Assembly (NCBI RefSeq): GCF_900176465.1 | Contig: NZ_FWXR01000016.1 | Span: 48,005-112,004, forward strand | Direction of reading: 5' to 3' | Source: Fulvimarina manganoxydans | GTDB taxonomy: Bacteria > Pseudomonadota > Alphaproteobacteria > Rhizobiales > Rhizobiaceae | DNA: 64,000 bases | In this document: in pieces, positions 9,142 through 18,305 of the stretch | How positions within the stretch are numbered: the first letter of the stretch is position 1 | Layout of the letters: each line of letters begins with the position of its first letter | Made by a program: the position numbers and the translations under genes | Notes under the pieces: model-generated | The model's database searches: none | Seen by the model: the letters and a program-made list of their open reading frames with translations, nothing else | Told to the model about the DNA's origin: nothing

Positions 9142-9984
9142 TCAGACCATCTCCGCCCCGACGCCCAGAAGCTGCGAGGCCGCGCTCTTCCAGGTCTGCC
9201 GGCTGCAGGCGCTCAAGAGAACGCCGTCATAGCGAGTGGGATCGTAGGGCGTGCCATCGTCAAAGGCCACATGGCCGCCTGCCTCCTGAACGATCATCAC
9301 GCCCGGCGCGTGATCCCAGGGCATGGTGCGCGAATAAAGGACGAAATGGGCGCCGCCCGTTGCCAGCATTTTGTATTCATGGCCGGCATTGCGGTAATTG
9401 GCAAAGATCTTCACGTTTTCGAGGCGCGGCAGCAGCGCGTGCTTGGCCTTCTCCTCGAAATAGGTCGCGCTGACGATGCCGACCGCCTCGTCGAGCGGGA
9501 CCGGCCAGGCCACCTTGATGCGGCGCTTGTCGTCCTTGCCGAGATCCCACCAGGCGCCCGCCCCGCGCTCTGCCATGACCGTGTCGCCCGAGACCGGGTC
9601 GTGGATCGCGCCGGCCACCACTTCGCCTTTGGAAATGACCGCAGCCATCACTGAAAAGAGAGGCACGCCGGCGGCATAGTTGGACGTGCCGTCGATCGGA
9701 TCGACGACGACGGCGAGATCCGCGCCTTTCAGCTTGTCGAGGACGGACGGGTCCTTGGCGACGGTCTCCTCGCCCACGAAGAGCGCGTTCGGGGCGAGCT
9801 CTTGAACAGCCTTGCGGATGTGAGCCTCGGACGCTTCGTCGGCCTCGGTCACGATGTCGGTCGCAGACGTCTTCTCGCGGATATCGCCCGCGCCGAGATT
9901 GCGGAAACGAGGCATGACCTCCGTCCGCCCGGCCTCCTGCATGATCGAGACGAGGCGTTCGATGTCGATGGGGGCCTGAGACAC
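9142..9984 (-). CDS. Inositol monophosphatase family protein
   Basis: 280 residues, GTG start at 9984 behind AAGGAG. All signature motifs are present: metal-binding 'GEE' (LFVGEETVA), 'DPIDGTSNYAAGVPLFSV' and the C-terminal 'WDHAPGVMIVQEAGG'. These bind two or three Mg2+ and hydrolyse phosphate monoesters such as inositol 1-phosphate, histidinol phosphate or PAP (CysQ). The substrate cannot be chosen from context because neighbours are unrelated (ttcA and a small protein). Cytoplasmic; family certain, substrate open. Confidence 0.92.
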   Translation of the reverse strand: MSQAPIDIERLVSIMQEAGRTEVMPRFRNLGAGDIREKTSATDIVTEADEASEAHIRKAVQELAPNALFVGEETVAKDPSVLDKLKGADLAVVVDPIDGTSNYAAGVPLFSVMAAVISKGEVVAGAIHDPVSGDTVMAERGAGAWWDLGKDDKRRIKVAWPVPLDEAVGIVSATYFEEKAKHALLPRLENVKIFANYRNAGHEYKMLATGGAHFVLYSRTMPWDHAPGVMIVQEAGGHVAFDDGTPYDPTRYDGVLLSACSRQTWKSAASQLLGVGAEMV

Positions 9985-10093
9985 TGGGGGATCACTCCTT
10001 GGTTTCGTGATGGCGGGTCAACGCCGGCAAGAGGGTTCAAGGACGGCCGGCTCGGTTTCTCGTCGGCCGTGGCCGTCGTCCGAAAAGCCTCGG

Positions 10094-10981
10094 TCAGGAA
10101 TCTAGGGCCTGATCGGGCCGAAGCGAAGCAAAGTCGAAGAGCGAGGGGTCGAGAAGATGACTCGGCCTTGCATGGGCGAGCGCACGCATCATCACCGCCT
10201 TGCGGCCGGGGAAGCGCTTTTCGAGATCGTCGAGCATCGCCTTCGTCACATTGCGCTGAAGCCCATCCTGGGAGCCGCAGAGATCGCAAGGGATGATCGG
10301 GAAGGCCATCGCCTCGGCAAAGCGGGCGAGATCGTCCTCGGCCGAGCGGATCAGCGGGCGAAGAACCATGAGATCGCCCTCGTCATTGACGAGCTTGGCC
10401 GGCATCGCCGCCAGCCGGCCTCCATGGAAGAGATTCATGAAGAAGGTTTCGAGACAGTCTTCCCGATGATGGCCAAGAACCAGCGCCTCGCAGCCCTCTT
10501 CGCGCGCGATGCGATAGAGATGACCGCGCCTGAGCCGCGAGCAGAGCGAACAATAGGTCGCATTCTCGGGTAGCTTGTCGGTGACGATCGAATAGGTGTC
10601 CTGATATTCGATCCGATGCTCGATGCCGAAGCGATCGAGCCATTCCGGCAGAATGTGCTTGGGGAAATTCGGCTGGCCTTGATCAAGATTGCAGGCGAGA
10701 AGATCGACCGGCAGGAGACCGCGCCATTTGAGATCATGCAGAAGGGCAAGAAGCGAATAGGAATCCTTGCCGCCCGAAATGCCGATGAGCCATCGCGCGC
10801 CAGGCCGGACCATGCCATGGGTCTCGATCGTCTCGCGCATTTCGCGCACGAGCCGTTTGCGCAGCTTCTTGAAGCCGACGCTCGACGGCGCGGATGCAAA
10901 GAGCGGATGGCCGCCCTCCGGGCCGGAGCCCTCATCCTCAGAGCCCGCATGGTTTGGCGCCAAAGAGATATCGTCCAGCAT
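10094..10981 (-). CDS. ttcA: tRNA 2-thiocytidine(32) synthetase TtcA
   Basis: 295 residues from ATG 10981, which has AGGAG 6 bases upstream; an in-frame upstream ATG at 11080 lacks this support. The PP-loop ATPase motif SGGKDS and the two CxxC pairs ([11 protein letters not shown] and [10 protein letters not shown]) that hold the catalytic Fe-S cluster are intact, with '[19 protein letters not shown]' between them. TtcA adenylates C32 of certain tRNAs and inserts sulfur. Genes beside it are divergent or unrelated. Confidence 0.94.
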   Translation of the reverse strand: MLDDISLAPNHAGSEDEGSGPEGGHPLFASAPSSVGFKKLRKRLVREMRETIETHGMVRPGARWLIGISGGKDSYSLLALLHDLKWRGLLPVDLLACNLDQGQPNFPKHILPEWLDRFGIEHRIEYQDTYSIVTDKLPENATYCSLCSRLRRGHLYRIAREEGCEALVLGHHREDCLETFFMNLFHGGRLAAMPAKLVNDEGDLMVLRPLIRSAEDDLARFAEAMAFPIIPCDLCGSQDGLQRNVTKAMLDDLEKRFPGRKAVMMRALAHARPSHLLDPSLFDFASLRPDQALDS

Positions 10982-11216
10982 GCGCAGCTCCTCTCCATCG
11001 GACCTGCGGAGCGCTTCAAGAGCTTGCGGGATCGTTCGCCATCCTGTCCGATCCGCCCGCTCCGCCCTTCGGCTCCGCATGAGCGGGGTCTAACCCCAAG
11101 AAGATCGAAGGAAAAGGGGCGCCGTTCGATCCGCAGCTTCGGCCAAACGTTCATCCGCTGCAATCGGCACCCGCGAGCAGTGCCGAGGAGGCAAGCTCCC
11201 GTTTTGCAAGGGCGCC

Positions 11217-11633
11217 TCAGCCAAGCCTTTCCGCGTTGGACCGCAGGCGCTCGACCGCGGGGGTCAGGGCCGAGGAGGAGATTTCGTCGAAGCTGCGCCT
11301 GACGTCGCTCATCAGGAATCGCCCCTCCATCGCCGAGGCCTGGAATTGCAGGAGCGAGGCATAACAGCTCAATTGGAGCGCGAAAGCGCCCTCGACCACG
11401 GCCTCGACCTTCTCGCAGACGGCAAGCCGCGTTTCCTCGCGATCGAAGGGCGAATAGACGCGCGTTTCGGCAATCAGCTTGGGCACGCGAACGCCCAGAA
11501 CGAATGGCGTCAGATGCATGAGGGTCATCCAATCGGCAATGCCGTCCGCCCAGCTTTCGGCTCGCTCTGAAACATCGTCGGCAAGGGCGATCATCTCGTT
11601 GATTTCGGTGTCGACGCCCACATGTTTGTTCAT
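11217..11633 (-). CDS. Hypothetical helical protein (phasin-like character)
   Basis: 138 residues from ATG 11633 with GAGAGG upstream; the frame extends to 11744 but without a better site. Composition is soluble and alpha-helical with amphipathic stretches such as 'EINEMIALADDVSERAESWA' and 'EKVEAVVEGAFALQLS', then 'RRSFDEISSSALTPAVERLR'. No signal peptide. Phasins, which coat polyhydroxyalkanoate granules, are short helical proteins of this kind, but there is no diagnostic motif, so function is unassigned. Confidence 0.6.
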   Translation of the reverse strand: MNKHVGVDTEINEMIALADDVSERAESWADGIADWMTLMHLTPFVLGVRVPKLIAETRVYSPFDREETRLAVCEKVEAVVEGAFALQLSCYASLLQFQASAMEGRFLMSDVRRSFDEISSSALTPAVERLRSNAERLG

Positions 11634-12022
11634 GACTGGCCTCTCTGCAAGCGATGGGTCGAAAGCCGGGCATGGTCGCATGGAGGAAGCCGGCCGGCGA
11701 CGAGGCCCATCTATTGTGCAGTGCAATATAACATAGCCGCGCACGAATTCCTAAACCCTGGAGTTCAGGGCCGAGCGAGGAATGAAGCAGATGCGGCATG
11801 AAGGCGGCGAAACCGCGACCAAAAGATCATCCTCAGACGGGCAAGATCGCCTTGGCATCTTCGGGAGATTGTCCTAGGTTCGGCGCGCCTGACAGACTTT
11901 GGCCGAAGGGAGACGGCAGGTCGCGCCTCAATAGGGCAGAGTAGTCATCTCGGATCGTAAGCGATCGAAACTGGACGACCTGACGAAACGACTTCCGTGA
12001 AACGATCAAACAAGGACCTATC
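11634..12022. other. Intergenic region between the divergent 11217-11633 gene and proX
   Basis: 389 bp holding promoters for the divergent hypothetical gene and proX. I looked for a glycine or SAM-type riboswitch and saw none. A short dyad around GATCG (about 11949-11966) precedes proX. AAGGA before ATG 12023 is the proX ribosome binding site. No ORF here looks genuine. Confidence 0.5.
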
Positions 12023-13021
12023 ATGAGAAGCTTTCTCGCATCGACTGTTCTTGCCGCAGGGCTGTTCGGTCTCGCATCGAGCGCTCACGCGCAGGACGGC
12101 TGCGACGTCACGATTTCCAACATGAACTGGGCCTCGGCGGAGGTCATGGCCGCCATCGACAAGATCATTCTCGAAGAAGGCTATGATTGCAGCGCCCAGC
12201 TGGTGCCGGGCGACACGATGCCGACCTTCGCGTCGATGACCGAGAAGCAGCAGCCGGACGTCGCGCCGGAAATGTGGGTCAACCAGTTCCGCGAGCAGAT
12301 CGACAAGGCGGCCGATGAAGGCACCGTCAAATTCGGCGCCGAGGTTCTCTCGGACGGCGGCGAGGAAGGCTTCTGGATCCCGGATTATTTCGCCGAGGCT
12401 CACCCCGAGATCAAAACCGTCGCGGATGCCTTCGACCATCCGGAGCTCTTCCCGTCGAAGGAAGACCCTTCCAAGGGCGCGTTCTATAATTGCCCGGCCG
12501 GCTGGGGTTGCCAGATCACCACGACCAATCTCTTCAAGGCCTATGACGGCGCCGAAAAGGGCTGGACCTTGGTCGACACAGGCTCGGCCGCCGGCCTCGA
12601 CGGCTCGATCGCTCGTGCCTATGAGAGCAAGGAGCCCTGGATCGGCTATTACTGGGCACCGACCGCCATTCTCGGCAAGTATCCGATGAAGCGGCTTCCC
12701 TTCGACGTCGAATATGACGCGAGCGAGTGGCAGAACTGCACGACGGTCGCCGACTGCCCCGATCCGAAGAAGAATGCCTGGACGAAATCGGAAGTCTACA
12801 CCATCACCACGCCTGCCGTGCAGGAGATGGAAAACGGCGTTTCGGACTATTTCGATACCCGCGCCTGGGCCAACGACACGGTCAACAAGCTGCTTGCCTG
12901 GAAGGAAGACAATCAGGCGACCGGTGAGGACACCGCCTATTACTTCCTGGAAAACAACCCGGACATCTGGACGAAGTGGGTCACGCCGGAAGCCGCCGAG
13001 AAGATCAAGGCTTCGCTCTAG
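12023..13021 (+). CDS. proX: Glycine betaine/proline ABC transporter, periplasmic binding protein
   Basis: 332 residues. A clean Sec signal peptide (MRSFLASTVLAAGLFGLASS, cut after AHAQ) is followed by an OpuAC/ProX-type domain: 'DVTISNMNWASAEVMAAID', 'CSAQLVPGDTMPTFASM', and late aromatic residues (WIGYYWAPTA) likely to form the quaternary-amine cage. Binds glycine betaine, proline betaine or choline in the periplasm for osmoprotection. The permease and ATPase genes follow but are separated by a terminator at 13127-13158, as expected when more binding protein is needed. The exact ligand is inferred from family. Confidence 0.9.
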   Translation: MRSFLASTVLAAGLFGLASSAHAQDGCDVTISNMNWASAEVMAAIDKIILEEGYDCSAQLVPGDTMPTFASMTEKQQPDVAPEMWVNQFREQIDKAADEGTVKFGAEVLSDGGEEGFWIPDYFAEAHPEIKTVADAFDHPELFPSKEDPSKGAFYNCPAGWGCQITTTNLFKAYDGAEKGWTLVDTGSAAGLDGSIARAYESKEPWIGYYWAPTAILGKYPMKRLPFDVEYDASEWQNCTTVADCPDPKKNAWTKSEVYTITTPAVQEMENGVSDYFDTRAWANDTVNKLLAWKEDNQATGEDTAYYFLENNPDIWTKWVTPEAAEKIKASL

Positions 13022-13349
13022 GACGCCCTTCGATGGCGGCGCCCATCCATGTCTCGCGGCAGCCTTCTTCACAGGCCTTGCGGCGTCGATCCCGCCTCCA
13101 TCGCTCCAACATCGCTTTCATCATTTTCGGCCGTCCCTTCTGGGGCGGCCGATTTTTCGCGTCGCACCGCCTTCCTGACCGGAAAGGTCGCGGCAGAAGC
13201 GCATCACACAGAAGCCGCCCTTTTTCGCGCGCGAACTGACTATGCGGCGAAAATTCCTGAGACGTGCAGACAACCGATCGTTCAAAAAGGGACATTGATC
13301 CCGATGATCGGTTCCGCGCTCGCCAAGGCGGCCACAGGAGACCTGACAC
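13022..13349 (+). other. proX-proW intercistronic region
   Basis: 328 bp containing the intrinsic terminator at 13127-13158 and then about 190 bp that may carry a second promoter for proWV. A CAGGAG site at 13335-13340 serves the TTG start of proW. No convincing ORF. Confidence 0.5.
13127..13158 (+). terminator. Intrinsic terminator between proX and proW
   Basis: TCGGCCGTCCC, TTCT loop, GGGGCGGCCGA (one G-U pair), then TTTTT. An 11-bp stem with a U-tract directly downstream of the binding-protein gene; it probably ends most proX transcripts and lowers proWV expression. Confidence 0.85.
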
Positions 13350-14237
13350 TTGGACTGGCTGACCGAATTTCCTCAGCTTCCCGGGCGCGATCTGCGCCTT
13401 CTCTCCCGCACCATCGATCAATATTATCGAAGTTTCTCGCGCGCTTACGGCGATGACATCGAAGCGTTCTTCCGCCCGCTTCTCGACTTCCTGCTCTGGT
13501 TCGAAACCCTGCTCCAGCAAACGCCCTGGTTCATCGTCCTCGCCGCGATCGTGGCCATTGTCTGGTTCGCCAGCCGATCGCTCAAGATCACTATCGGGAC
13601 CGCGATCGCTCTCATCCTGATCGGCGTCTTCGGCATGTGGGAGGATACGATGAGCACCCTGTCGATCATCGTCGTTTCCACGCTTTTGTCGATCGTCATC
13701 GGCCTGCCGATCGGCATCTTGATGTCGCGCTCCGACAAGGTGCAGGCAGCGATCAATCCGATCCTCGACGTGATGCAGACGATGCCGTCCTTCGTCTATC
13801 TCATCCCGATCGTCATGCTGCTCGGCATCGGCCTCATTCCCGGCCTGCTCGTCGTCGTCATCTATGCCATGCCGCCGATCATCCGCTTGACCAATCTCGG
13901 CATCCGGCTCGTCGATAAGGAGGTTCTGGAAGCGGCGAACGCCTTTGGCTCGTCAAACTGGCAGAAGCTGACGCAAGTCCAGTTGCCCCTGTCGCTGCCG
14001 ACCATCATGGCCGGCATCAATCAGACCATCATGATGGCGCTCGCCATGGTCGTCGTCGCCTCGCTGATCGGCGTGCGCGGTCTCGGCCAGCCGGTGCTTC
14101 AGGCGATCACCAATCAATATTTCACCCAAGGCCTGCTCAACGGCCTCGCCATCGTCGCCATCGCCATCGTCTTCGACCGCGCCAGTCAGGCCTATGGCCG
14201 GCGTCTTCAGCGCCACCGGGAGGCCGCCCATGGCTGA
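13350..14237 (+). CDS. proW: Glycine betaine/proline ABC transporter, permease
   Basis: 295 residues starting at TTG 13350 with CAGGAG 9 bases upstream. After an amphipathic N-terminus come about six transmembrane helices (for example WFIVLAAIVAIVWFA, IIVVSTLLSIVIGLPIGIL, GLLVVVIYAMPPIIRL). The EAA cytoplasmic loop contacting the ATPase is visible: 'EVLEAANAFGSSNWQKLTQV-LPLSLPTIMAGI'. Inner-membrane channel subunit of a ProU/OpuA-type importer. It overlaps proV by 8 bp. Confidence 0.92.
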   Translation: MDWLTEFPQLPGRDLRLLSRTIDQYYRSFSRAYGDDIEAFFRPLLDFLLWFETLLQQTPWFIVLAAIVAIVWFASRSLKITIGTAIALILIGVFGMWEDTMSTLSIIVVSTLLSIVIGLPIGILMSRSDKVQAAINPILDVMQTMPSFVYLIPIVMLLGIGLIPGLLVVVIYAMPPIIRLTNLGIRLVDKEVLEAANAFGSSNWQKLTQVQLPLSLPTIMAGINQTIMMALAMVVVASLIGVRGLGQPVLQAITNQYFTQGLLNGLAIVAIAIVFDRASQAYGRRLQRHREAAHG

Positions 14238-15276
14238 GACCGCGATTTCTGTCCGCAATCTCTACAAGATCTTCGGCGACGACGATCGGGCCATGGTGGA
14301 GAAGGTCAAGGCAGGCATGAGCAAGCAGGAGCTTTTGGCCGAACATGGCCATGTGCTCGGCCTCAAGGACATCAATATCGATATGCCGGCGGCCGGCATT
14401 CAGGTGGTGATGGGTCTTTCGGGCTCCGGCAAGTCGACCCTGATCCGCCATCTCAATCGGCTGATCGAGCCTTCGGCCGGCGAGATCGTCGTCGGCTCCG
14501 ACAACGTCCTCGACATGTCGGCCAAGCAGTTGCGCGAGTTTCGTCGCCATCGCATCTCGATGGTGTTCCAGCGTTTCGGCCTGCTTCCGCACAAGACGGT
14601 CATCGACAATGTCTCCTACGGCCTCGCGGTCATGGGGAAGACGAAAGACGAGCAGCGTACGGGCGCTCTGCGCTGGATCGAACGCGTGGGGCTTTCGGGC
14701 TATGAGGAGAATTATCCAGCCCAATTGTCGGGCGGCATGCAGCAACGCGTGGGGCTTGCCAGAGCGCTTGCCACGGACGCGGACATCCTCCTGATGGACG
14801 AAGCCTTCTCTGCGCTCGATCCGCTGATCCGCACCGACATGCAAGGCATCCTTCTCGATCTTCAGAAGGAGCTTCACAAGACGATCGTCTTCATCACCCA
14901 TGATCTCGACGAAGCGCTGCGCCTCGGCGACCGGATCGCCATTTTGCGCGACGGCGAAATCGTCCAGCAGGGGACGGGCCAAGAGATCGTGCTGAAACCG
15001 GCCGACGACTACATCTCCTCCTTCGTGCGCGAGGTGAATCGAGGCCGGGTCATCAAGGTCGAGACGGTCATGGACCCTGTGTCGGATGCCAGCCCAGCGC
15101 AGGGGATCGAGGTGCCGGAGGGCACGATCCTCGAAGAGGCGGCCCGGCAGATGAGCGAGGCGGATGTCGTCAATGCCCAGGTGATACGGGACGGCCGCCC
15201 GGTCGGCCAGATCACCATGCGCCAGGTGATGGCCGCCATCGCGACGCCGGTTCTGAAGGATGCGATGGCCGCCTGA
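14230..15276 (+). CDS. proV: Glycine betaine/proline ABC transporter, ATP-binding protein
   Basis: 348 residues from ATG 14230 (GGGAGG upstream, overlapping proW). The ProV-specific N-terminal insertion 'DDDRAMVEKVKAGMSKQELL' precedes Walker A GLSGSGKST (residues 62-70); signature LSGGMQQRVGLARAL, Walker B ILLMDEAFSALD and switch His (ITHDLDEA) are intact. The C-terminal portion (EGTILEEAARQMSEADVVNA) is a CBS-like segment used in OpuA for ionic-strength sensing, though only about one CBS unit is present. Powers betaine uptake. Confidence 0.93.
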   Translation: MAETAISVRNLYKIFGDDDRAMVEKVKAGMSKQELLAEHGHVLGLKDINIDMPAAGIQVVMGLSGSGKSTLIRHLNRLIEPSAGEIVVGSDNVLDMSAKQLREFRRHRISMVFQRFGLLPHKTVIDNVSYGLAVMGKTKDEQRTGALRWIERVGLSGYEENYPAQLSGGMQQRVGLARALATDADILLMDEAFSALDPLIRTDMQGILLDLQKELHKTIVFITHDLDEALRLGDRIAILRDGEIVQQGTGQEIVLKPADDYISSFVREVNRGRVIKVETVMDPVSDASPAQGIEVPEGTILEEAARQMSEADVVNAQVIRDGRPVGQITMRQVMAAIATPVLKDAMAA

Positions 15277-15344
15277 TAGAAGACTGGTTGGTCCGATCAG
15301 GCGTCAGCTTATCGCCGATCGAACCTTTCGCAACGATCAGACAT

Positions 15345-15380
15345 GGGAGAGAAGCTTCGTAGCTCGCGGCTTCTCTTCCC
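15345..15380. terminator. Hairpin after proV
   Basis: GGGAGAGAAGC at 15345-15355 pairs with GCTTCTCTTCCC at 15369-15380 with one bulge. It lies 68 bp after the proV stop. No U-run follows, so it may act as a 3' stabiliser rather than a full terminator. Confidence 0.45.
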
Positions 15381-15484
15381 CCTCCCCCAAGACCAGTATC
15401 CGCTTTTTTCAACCGAGCGCCGAACAAACGTCACACATCGGCTGGATGATCGTTGGCTACGGTTTTCCATAGGAGATGGCTCGG

Positions 15485-16096
15485 ATGGACGGGCGGTTGA
15501 AGCTTTACCACAACCCTAGAAGCCGGGCGGCGATCGCCAGATGGATGCTGGAGGAGGTCGGCGCCGAATACGACCTCGTTCAGGTGGATTTCGAGGCTGG
15601 CGATTCGGCTAAGCCGGAGTTTCTTGCGCTCAACCCGTTGGGCAAGATCCCCGTTCTCGTGCTTGCCGACGGAACGGCTGTATCGGAGACGCCAGCAATC
15701 CTTGCTTATCTCGCCGATCTTTATCCCGATGCCGGCCTCGCGCCTGCGATCGGCAGCTCCGAGCGTGGCAGCTATTATCGCTGGCTGTTCTTCGGCGGCA
15801 GCTGTTTCGAGCCGGCGCTAGCTATGGAATTGATGATCAAAACGTCCGAGCCGCTGCCGGTGAGATCGCTTGGCTGGAGCAGTTTCGACCGCGTGATCGA
15901 TACGCTGGAGACCACGCTGTCGCAAAGGGATGTCTTGGTCGGATCACATGTCACCGCCGCCGACGTGTATATTGGGGCGCAGCTCAACTGGGCCCGCATG
16001 TTCGGCGCGCCGCGCATCGCAGATAGCGCGGTCATCAGCGCCTATCTCGAACGCCTGACAGCTCGCCCGGCCTATCAGCGCGCGATGAGCGGCTGA
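15485..16096 (+). CDS. Glutathione S-transferase family protein
   Basis: 203 residues from ATG 15485; the earlier in-frame ATG at 15476 touches the GGAG site at 15472-15475 and is too close. The N-terminal thioredoxin-like domain has 'LKLYHNPRSRAAIARWMLEE' with a Ser in the active-site loop, cis-Pro 'GKIPVLVLADG' and 'SETPAILAYLAD' for glutathione binding; the C-terminal domain is all helical. Cytoplasmic conjugation, peroxide or dehalogenation chemistry possible; substrate unknown. The lower-GC flanks and lone position suggest a single-gene unit. Confidence 0.9.
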   Translation: MDGRLKLYHNPRSRAAIARWMLEEVGAEYDLVQVDFEAGDSAKPEFLALNPLGKIPVLVLADGTAVSETPAILAYLADLYPDAGLAPAIGSSERGSYYRWLFFGGSCFEPALAMELMIKTSEPLPVRSLGWSSFDRVIDTLETTLSQRDVLVGSHVTAADVYIGAQLNWARMFGAPRIADSAVISAYLERLTARPAYQRAMSG

Positions 16097-16255
16097 TCCA
16101 TTTCCGAGATTTTGTGAGTTACCGACGCATTCGCAGAGTTATAAACTGTGCGATCGCCTTCGGTTCGTCCGCCCCTTGCCGCGTTTATCCCACATGGTTG
16201 GACAAGGGTTGAGGATCGAACCCGGCATCTATCATTTGCCGGACTGTAACGGGTG

Positions 16256-16477
16256 TCAGGCAACCCGTGCCGCAAGGCTTGCCGCTTCACGGGTGATGTC
16301 GCGCAGGACCCGCACATAGCAGTCTGCGAGGAGATCGAGATCGACGGGGGCGTAGGCGATCAGCGCCTTCTCGATCACGTCGCGCCCATAGCCTTCGCGA
16401 GCGAGCGCAGTGACCGCCTCGTAGAGAACGGTCTCGTCGTCGAGGCGCGCCGGGTTCCTCTGCGTCGTGAAGCTCAT
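16256..16477 (-). CDS. Hypothetical small protein
   Basis: 73 residues from ATG 16477; the frame extends to 16537 but the ATG with a GGGGGA stretch upstream is the more natural start. Sequence such as 'RLDDETVLYEAVTALAREGY' and 'DVIEKALIAYAPVDLDLLAD' predicts a compact soluble helical protein without cysteine pairs or a signal peptide. I do not recognise the family. It stands alone on the minus strand. Coding potential is reasonable because the longer antisense frame has less natural composition. Confidence 0.5.
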   Translation of the reverse strand: MSFTTQRNPARLDDETVLYEAVTALAREGYGRDVIEKALIAYAPVDLDLLADCYVRVLRDITREAASLAARVA

Positions 16478-16783
16478 GAGTTGCCCGTCCCCCTTTTTTA
16501 CATCCACCGTCCTGCGCCATTCGCCGCGAAGCACCAAGAGGCCTTCAAGGACGGCGTTATCGCGCCGAAAGGCTCGCTCCCGCCCTTTGCCGGAAAGAGC
16601 GAGCCAATCGACGCGCTCCTTGCGAGAGGTGATGCGGCAACACTATGGCAAAGAGGCTTGCGCGAAACAGGACAAGTCTTTGAACGAAGGCAAATAATAA
16701 ACCTCTCAGCTTCACCTTCTTTAAGACTTTTTTAACCTCTTTCGCTACTCGCAAGGGAGTTGGACCTGACGGAACGGCCGTTC
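16478..16783. other. Gene-free interval upstream of the small protein gene
   Basis: 306 bp with mixed composition, a T6 tract near 16493-16499 and an A/T-rich stretch at about 16690-16740. Short open frames on both strands are basic and repetitive and look non-coding. It probably carries the promoter of the 16256-16477 gene and the 3' end of the dioxygenase transcript. Confidence 0.4.
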
Positions 16784-17728
16784 TCAAAGCGGCTTGAGAT
16801 TGGCCTCGATCTTAGTCCGATGCGGCTCCAGGAACGGCGGGAGAGCAAGACGCTCGCCAAGGCTCTCTTCCGGTTCGTCGACGGCAAAGCCCGGACCATC
16901 CGTGGCGATCTCGAACAGAATGCCGCCTGGCTCGCGGAAATAAAGCGAGCGGAAATAATAGCGCTCGACCTCACCACTCGATGGCAGGCGGACCGCCGCG
17001 AGCCGTGCCGTCCATTCGTGGAGGCTGTCGATGTCAGGTGTCCGGAATGCGACATGGTGGACGCCGCCGGCGCCCTGGCTCGCAACGGGAAGATGGGGCT
17101 CGACCGCGACGTGCAGTTCGGTCTCGGGCCCGCCCTCGGCCATTTTAAAGACGGTGATCTCAGATTCACCGTCCTGGTAGCTTCGCAGCCTCTCCATATT
17201 CATGAGGCGCGTCAGCACGATCTCGGTCGGTTCGAGATCAGGAACGGAGATGACGATTGGCCCAAGGCCACGAATCTGGCGCTCGGGCGCCACATCGCTT
17301 GCCTCCCAGGGATGGAACGAGCCGGCGCCGCCGTCATCGACGAATCGAAGACGCTGGCCTTCCTTGTCCTCGAAATCGAGGCTCGCCCGCCCATCGATCT
17401 CGGTCACGTCGCCGACCTCGGCCCCGGCCGCCGTCAGGCGCTCCCGCCAATAACCCAGCGTCGCCTCGCCGCTCACGCGAAATCCAGTGCGCGCGATCGA
17501 CCGCGTGCCTCGCCGCTCACGCGGGGCTGGCCAGTCGAAGAACGTAATGTCGGTGCCGGGCGAGGCTTTGCCGTCGGCGTAAAAGAGGTGATAGGCGCTG
17601 GTATCGTCCTGATTCACGGTCTTCTTGACGAGCCGGAGGCCCAATGTTCCGGTGTAGAAAGCACGGTTGCCCGGCGCATCGGCCGTGATCGCCGTCAGAT
17701 GATGAAAACCCGTCAGTTGCAAGCTCAT
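16784..17728 (-). CDS. Ring-cleaving dioxygenase-like VOC protein (MhqO/LinE type)
   Basis: 314 residues from ATG 17728 with GGAAGG upstream; longer starts read into non-coding DNA. Two vicinal-oxygen-chelate modules: the first begins 'GFHHLTAITADAPGNRAFYTGTLGLRLVKKTVNQDD', the second contains 'GVHHVAFRTPDIDSLHEW' and ends with 'YFREPGGILFEIATD'. The HH-type histidines and the final glutamate form a metal site expected to bind Fe2+ or Mn2+. Members act on (hydro)quinones or aromatic adducts and are often induced by quinones. Substrate unproven; cytoplasmic. Confidence 0.87.
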   Translation of the reverse strand: MSLQLTGFHHLTAITADAPGNRAFYTGTLGLRLVKKTVNQDDTSAYHLFYADGKASPGTDITFFDWPAPRERRGTRSIARTGFRVSGEATLGYWRERLTAAGAEVGDVTEIDGRASLDFEDKEGQRLRFVDDGGAGSFHPWEASDVAPERQIRGLGPIVISVPDLEPTEIVLTRLMNMERLRSYQDGESEITVFKMAEGGPETELHVAVEPHLPVASQGAGGVHHVAFRTPDIDSLHEWTARLAAVRLPSSGEVERYYFRSLYFREPGGILFEIATDGPGFAVDEPEESLGERLALPPFLEPHRTKIEANLKPL

Positions 17729-18038
17729 GAGACATTCCTTCCCTGTTAGGCAAAGAATGGGCAACGCGGCTCCCAACGGCCAGAGGGCCGGCAGGAAACG
17801 GGCCGTCAACCACTCTGATTGACTGATGGCCGCGACCGACACTCTTTCTGCCCGCTCGACGCGTGTTTTATGCCACTGTCGGACCTGCCGCAGACGATCG
17901 AACGGCAATATTGAGTGCCCATCGTCGCTATTTTCGCATCTCACGAAATGGCAGTGGCTGAGTTAAAAAGACGAAAGCCGCCCATCGCGAAGATGGACGG
18001 CTTTCAACATTGCAAGCCTGATCGGTCTTAAACAGCGC
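17729..18038. other. Intergenic region between the dioxygenase and DUF1328 genes
   Basis: 310 bp containing the terminator of the DUF1328 gene (17963-18005) and, below it, the promoter region of the dioxygenase gene. Nothing else was recognised. Confidence 0.5.
17963..18005 (-). terminator. Rho-independent terminator after the DUF1328 gene
   Basis: GAAAGCCG-C-CCAT at 17973-17985 pairs with ATGG-A-CGGCTTTC at 17993-18005; on the minus-strand RNA the odd pair is U-G, giving a continuous 13-bp stem followed by GUCUUUUUAA. It starts 34 bp past the stop. Confidence 0.87.
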
Positions 18039-18203
18039 TTATAGAGCGCGGCGGCGACCAAAGATCAGAGAGATGACGAAAAGGACAATTGCGACGAAGA
18101 AGATAATCTTCGCAATGCCGACCGCAGTGCCCGCAATACCACCAAAACCCAGTACAGCGGCAATCAGAGCAATGATGAGGAACGTAATAGCCCAACCGAT
18201 CAT
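18039..18203 (-). CDS. DUF1328 (UPF0391) small membrane protein
   Basis: 54 residues, ATG 18203 with GGAG 8 bases upstream. The start [20 protein letters not shown] and the conserved GGIAG-(T)[12 protein letters not shown] followed by a hydrophobic helix and basic RRR end are the family's hallmark. Two membrane helices in the inner membrane; members are often stress induced but their role is unknown. It has its own terminator, so it is a monocistronic unit. Confidence 0.92.
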   Translation of the reverse strand: MIGWAITFLIIALIAAVLGFGGIAGTAVGIAKIIFFVAIVLFVISLIFGRRRAL

Positions 18204-18305
18204 GGCTGGCACTCCTTTTCTACGAACAATTCCGTTGCCATTGTAACGGCCAGCCGAAGAAAAAGTTGCGCTCCCCATTTGCGCTCGAACAGTAGCGAGC
18301 GCCAA

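Noticed and set aside
11640..12022. Possible riboswitch before proX
   Set aside because: The glycine and SAM riboswitch core patterns I looked for are absent; only short dyads are present.
16097..16255. tRNA-like stretch after the GST gene
   Set aside because: No T-loop (TTCGA-type with flanking stem) or acceptor stem could be built; nothing recognisable.
16557..16787. Basic 76-residue minus-strand frame
   Set aside because: No ribosome site, runs through the dioxygenase 3' end, and composition is that of non-coding GC-rich DNA.
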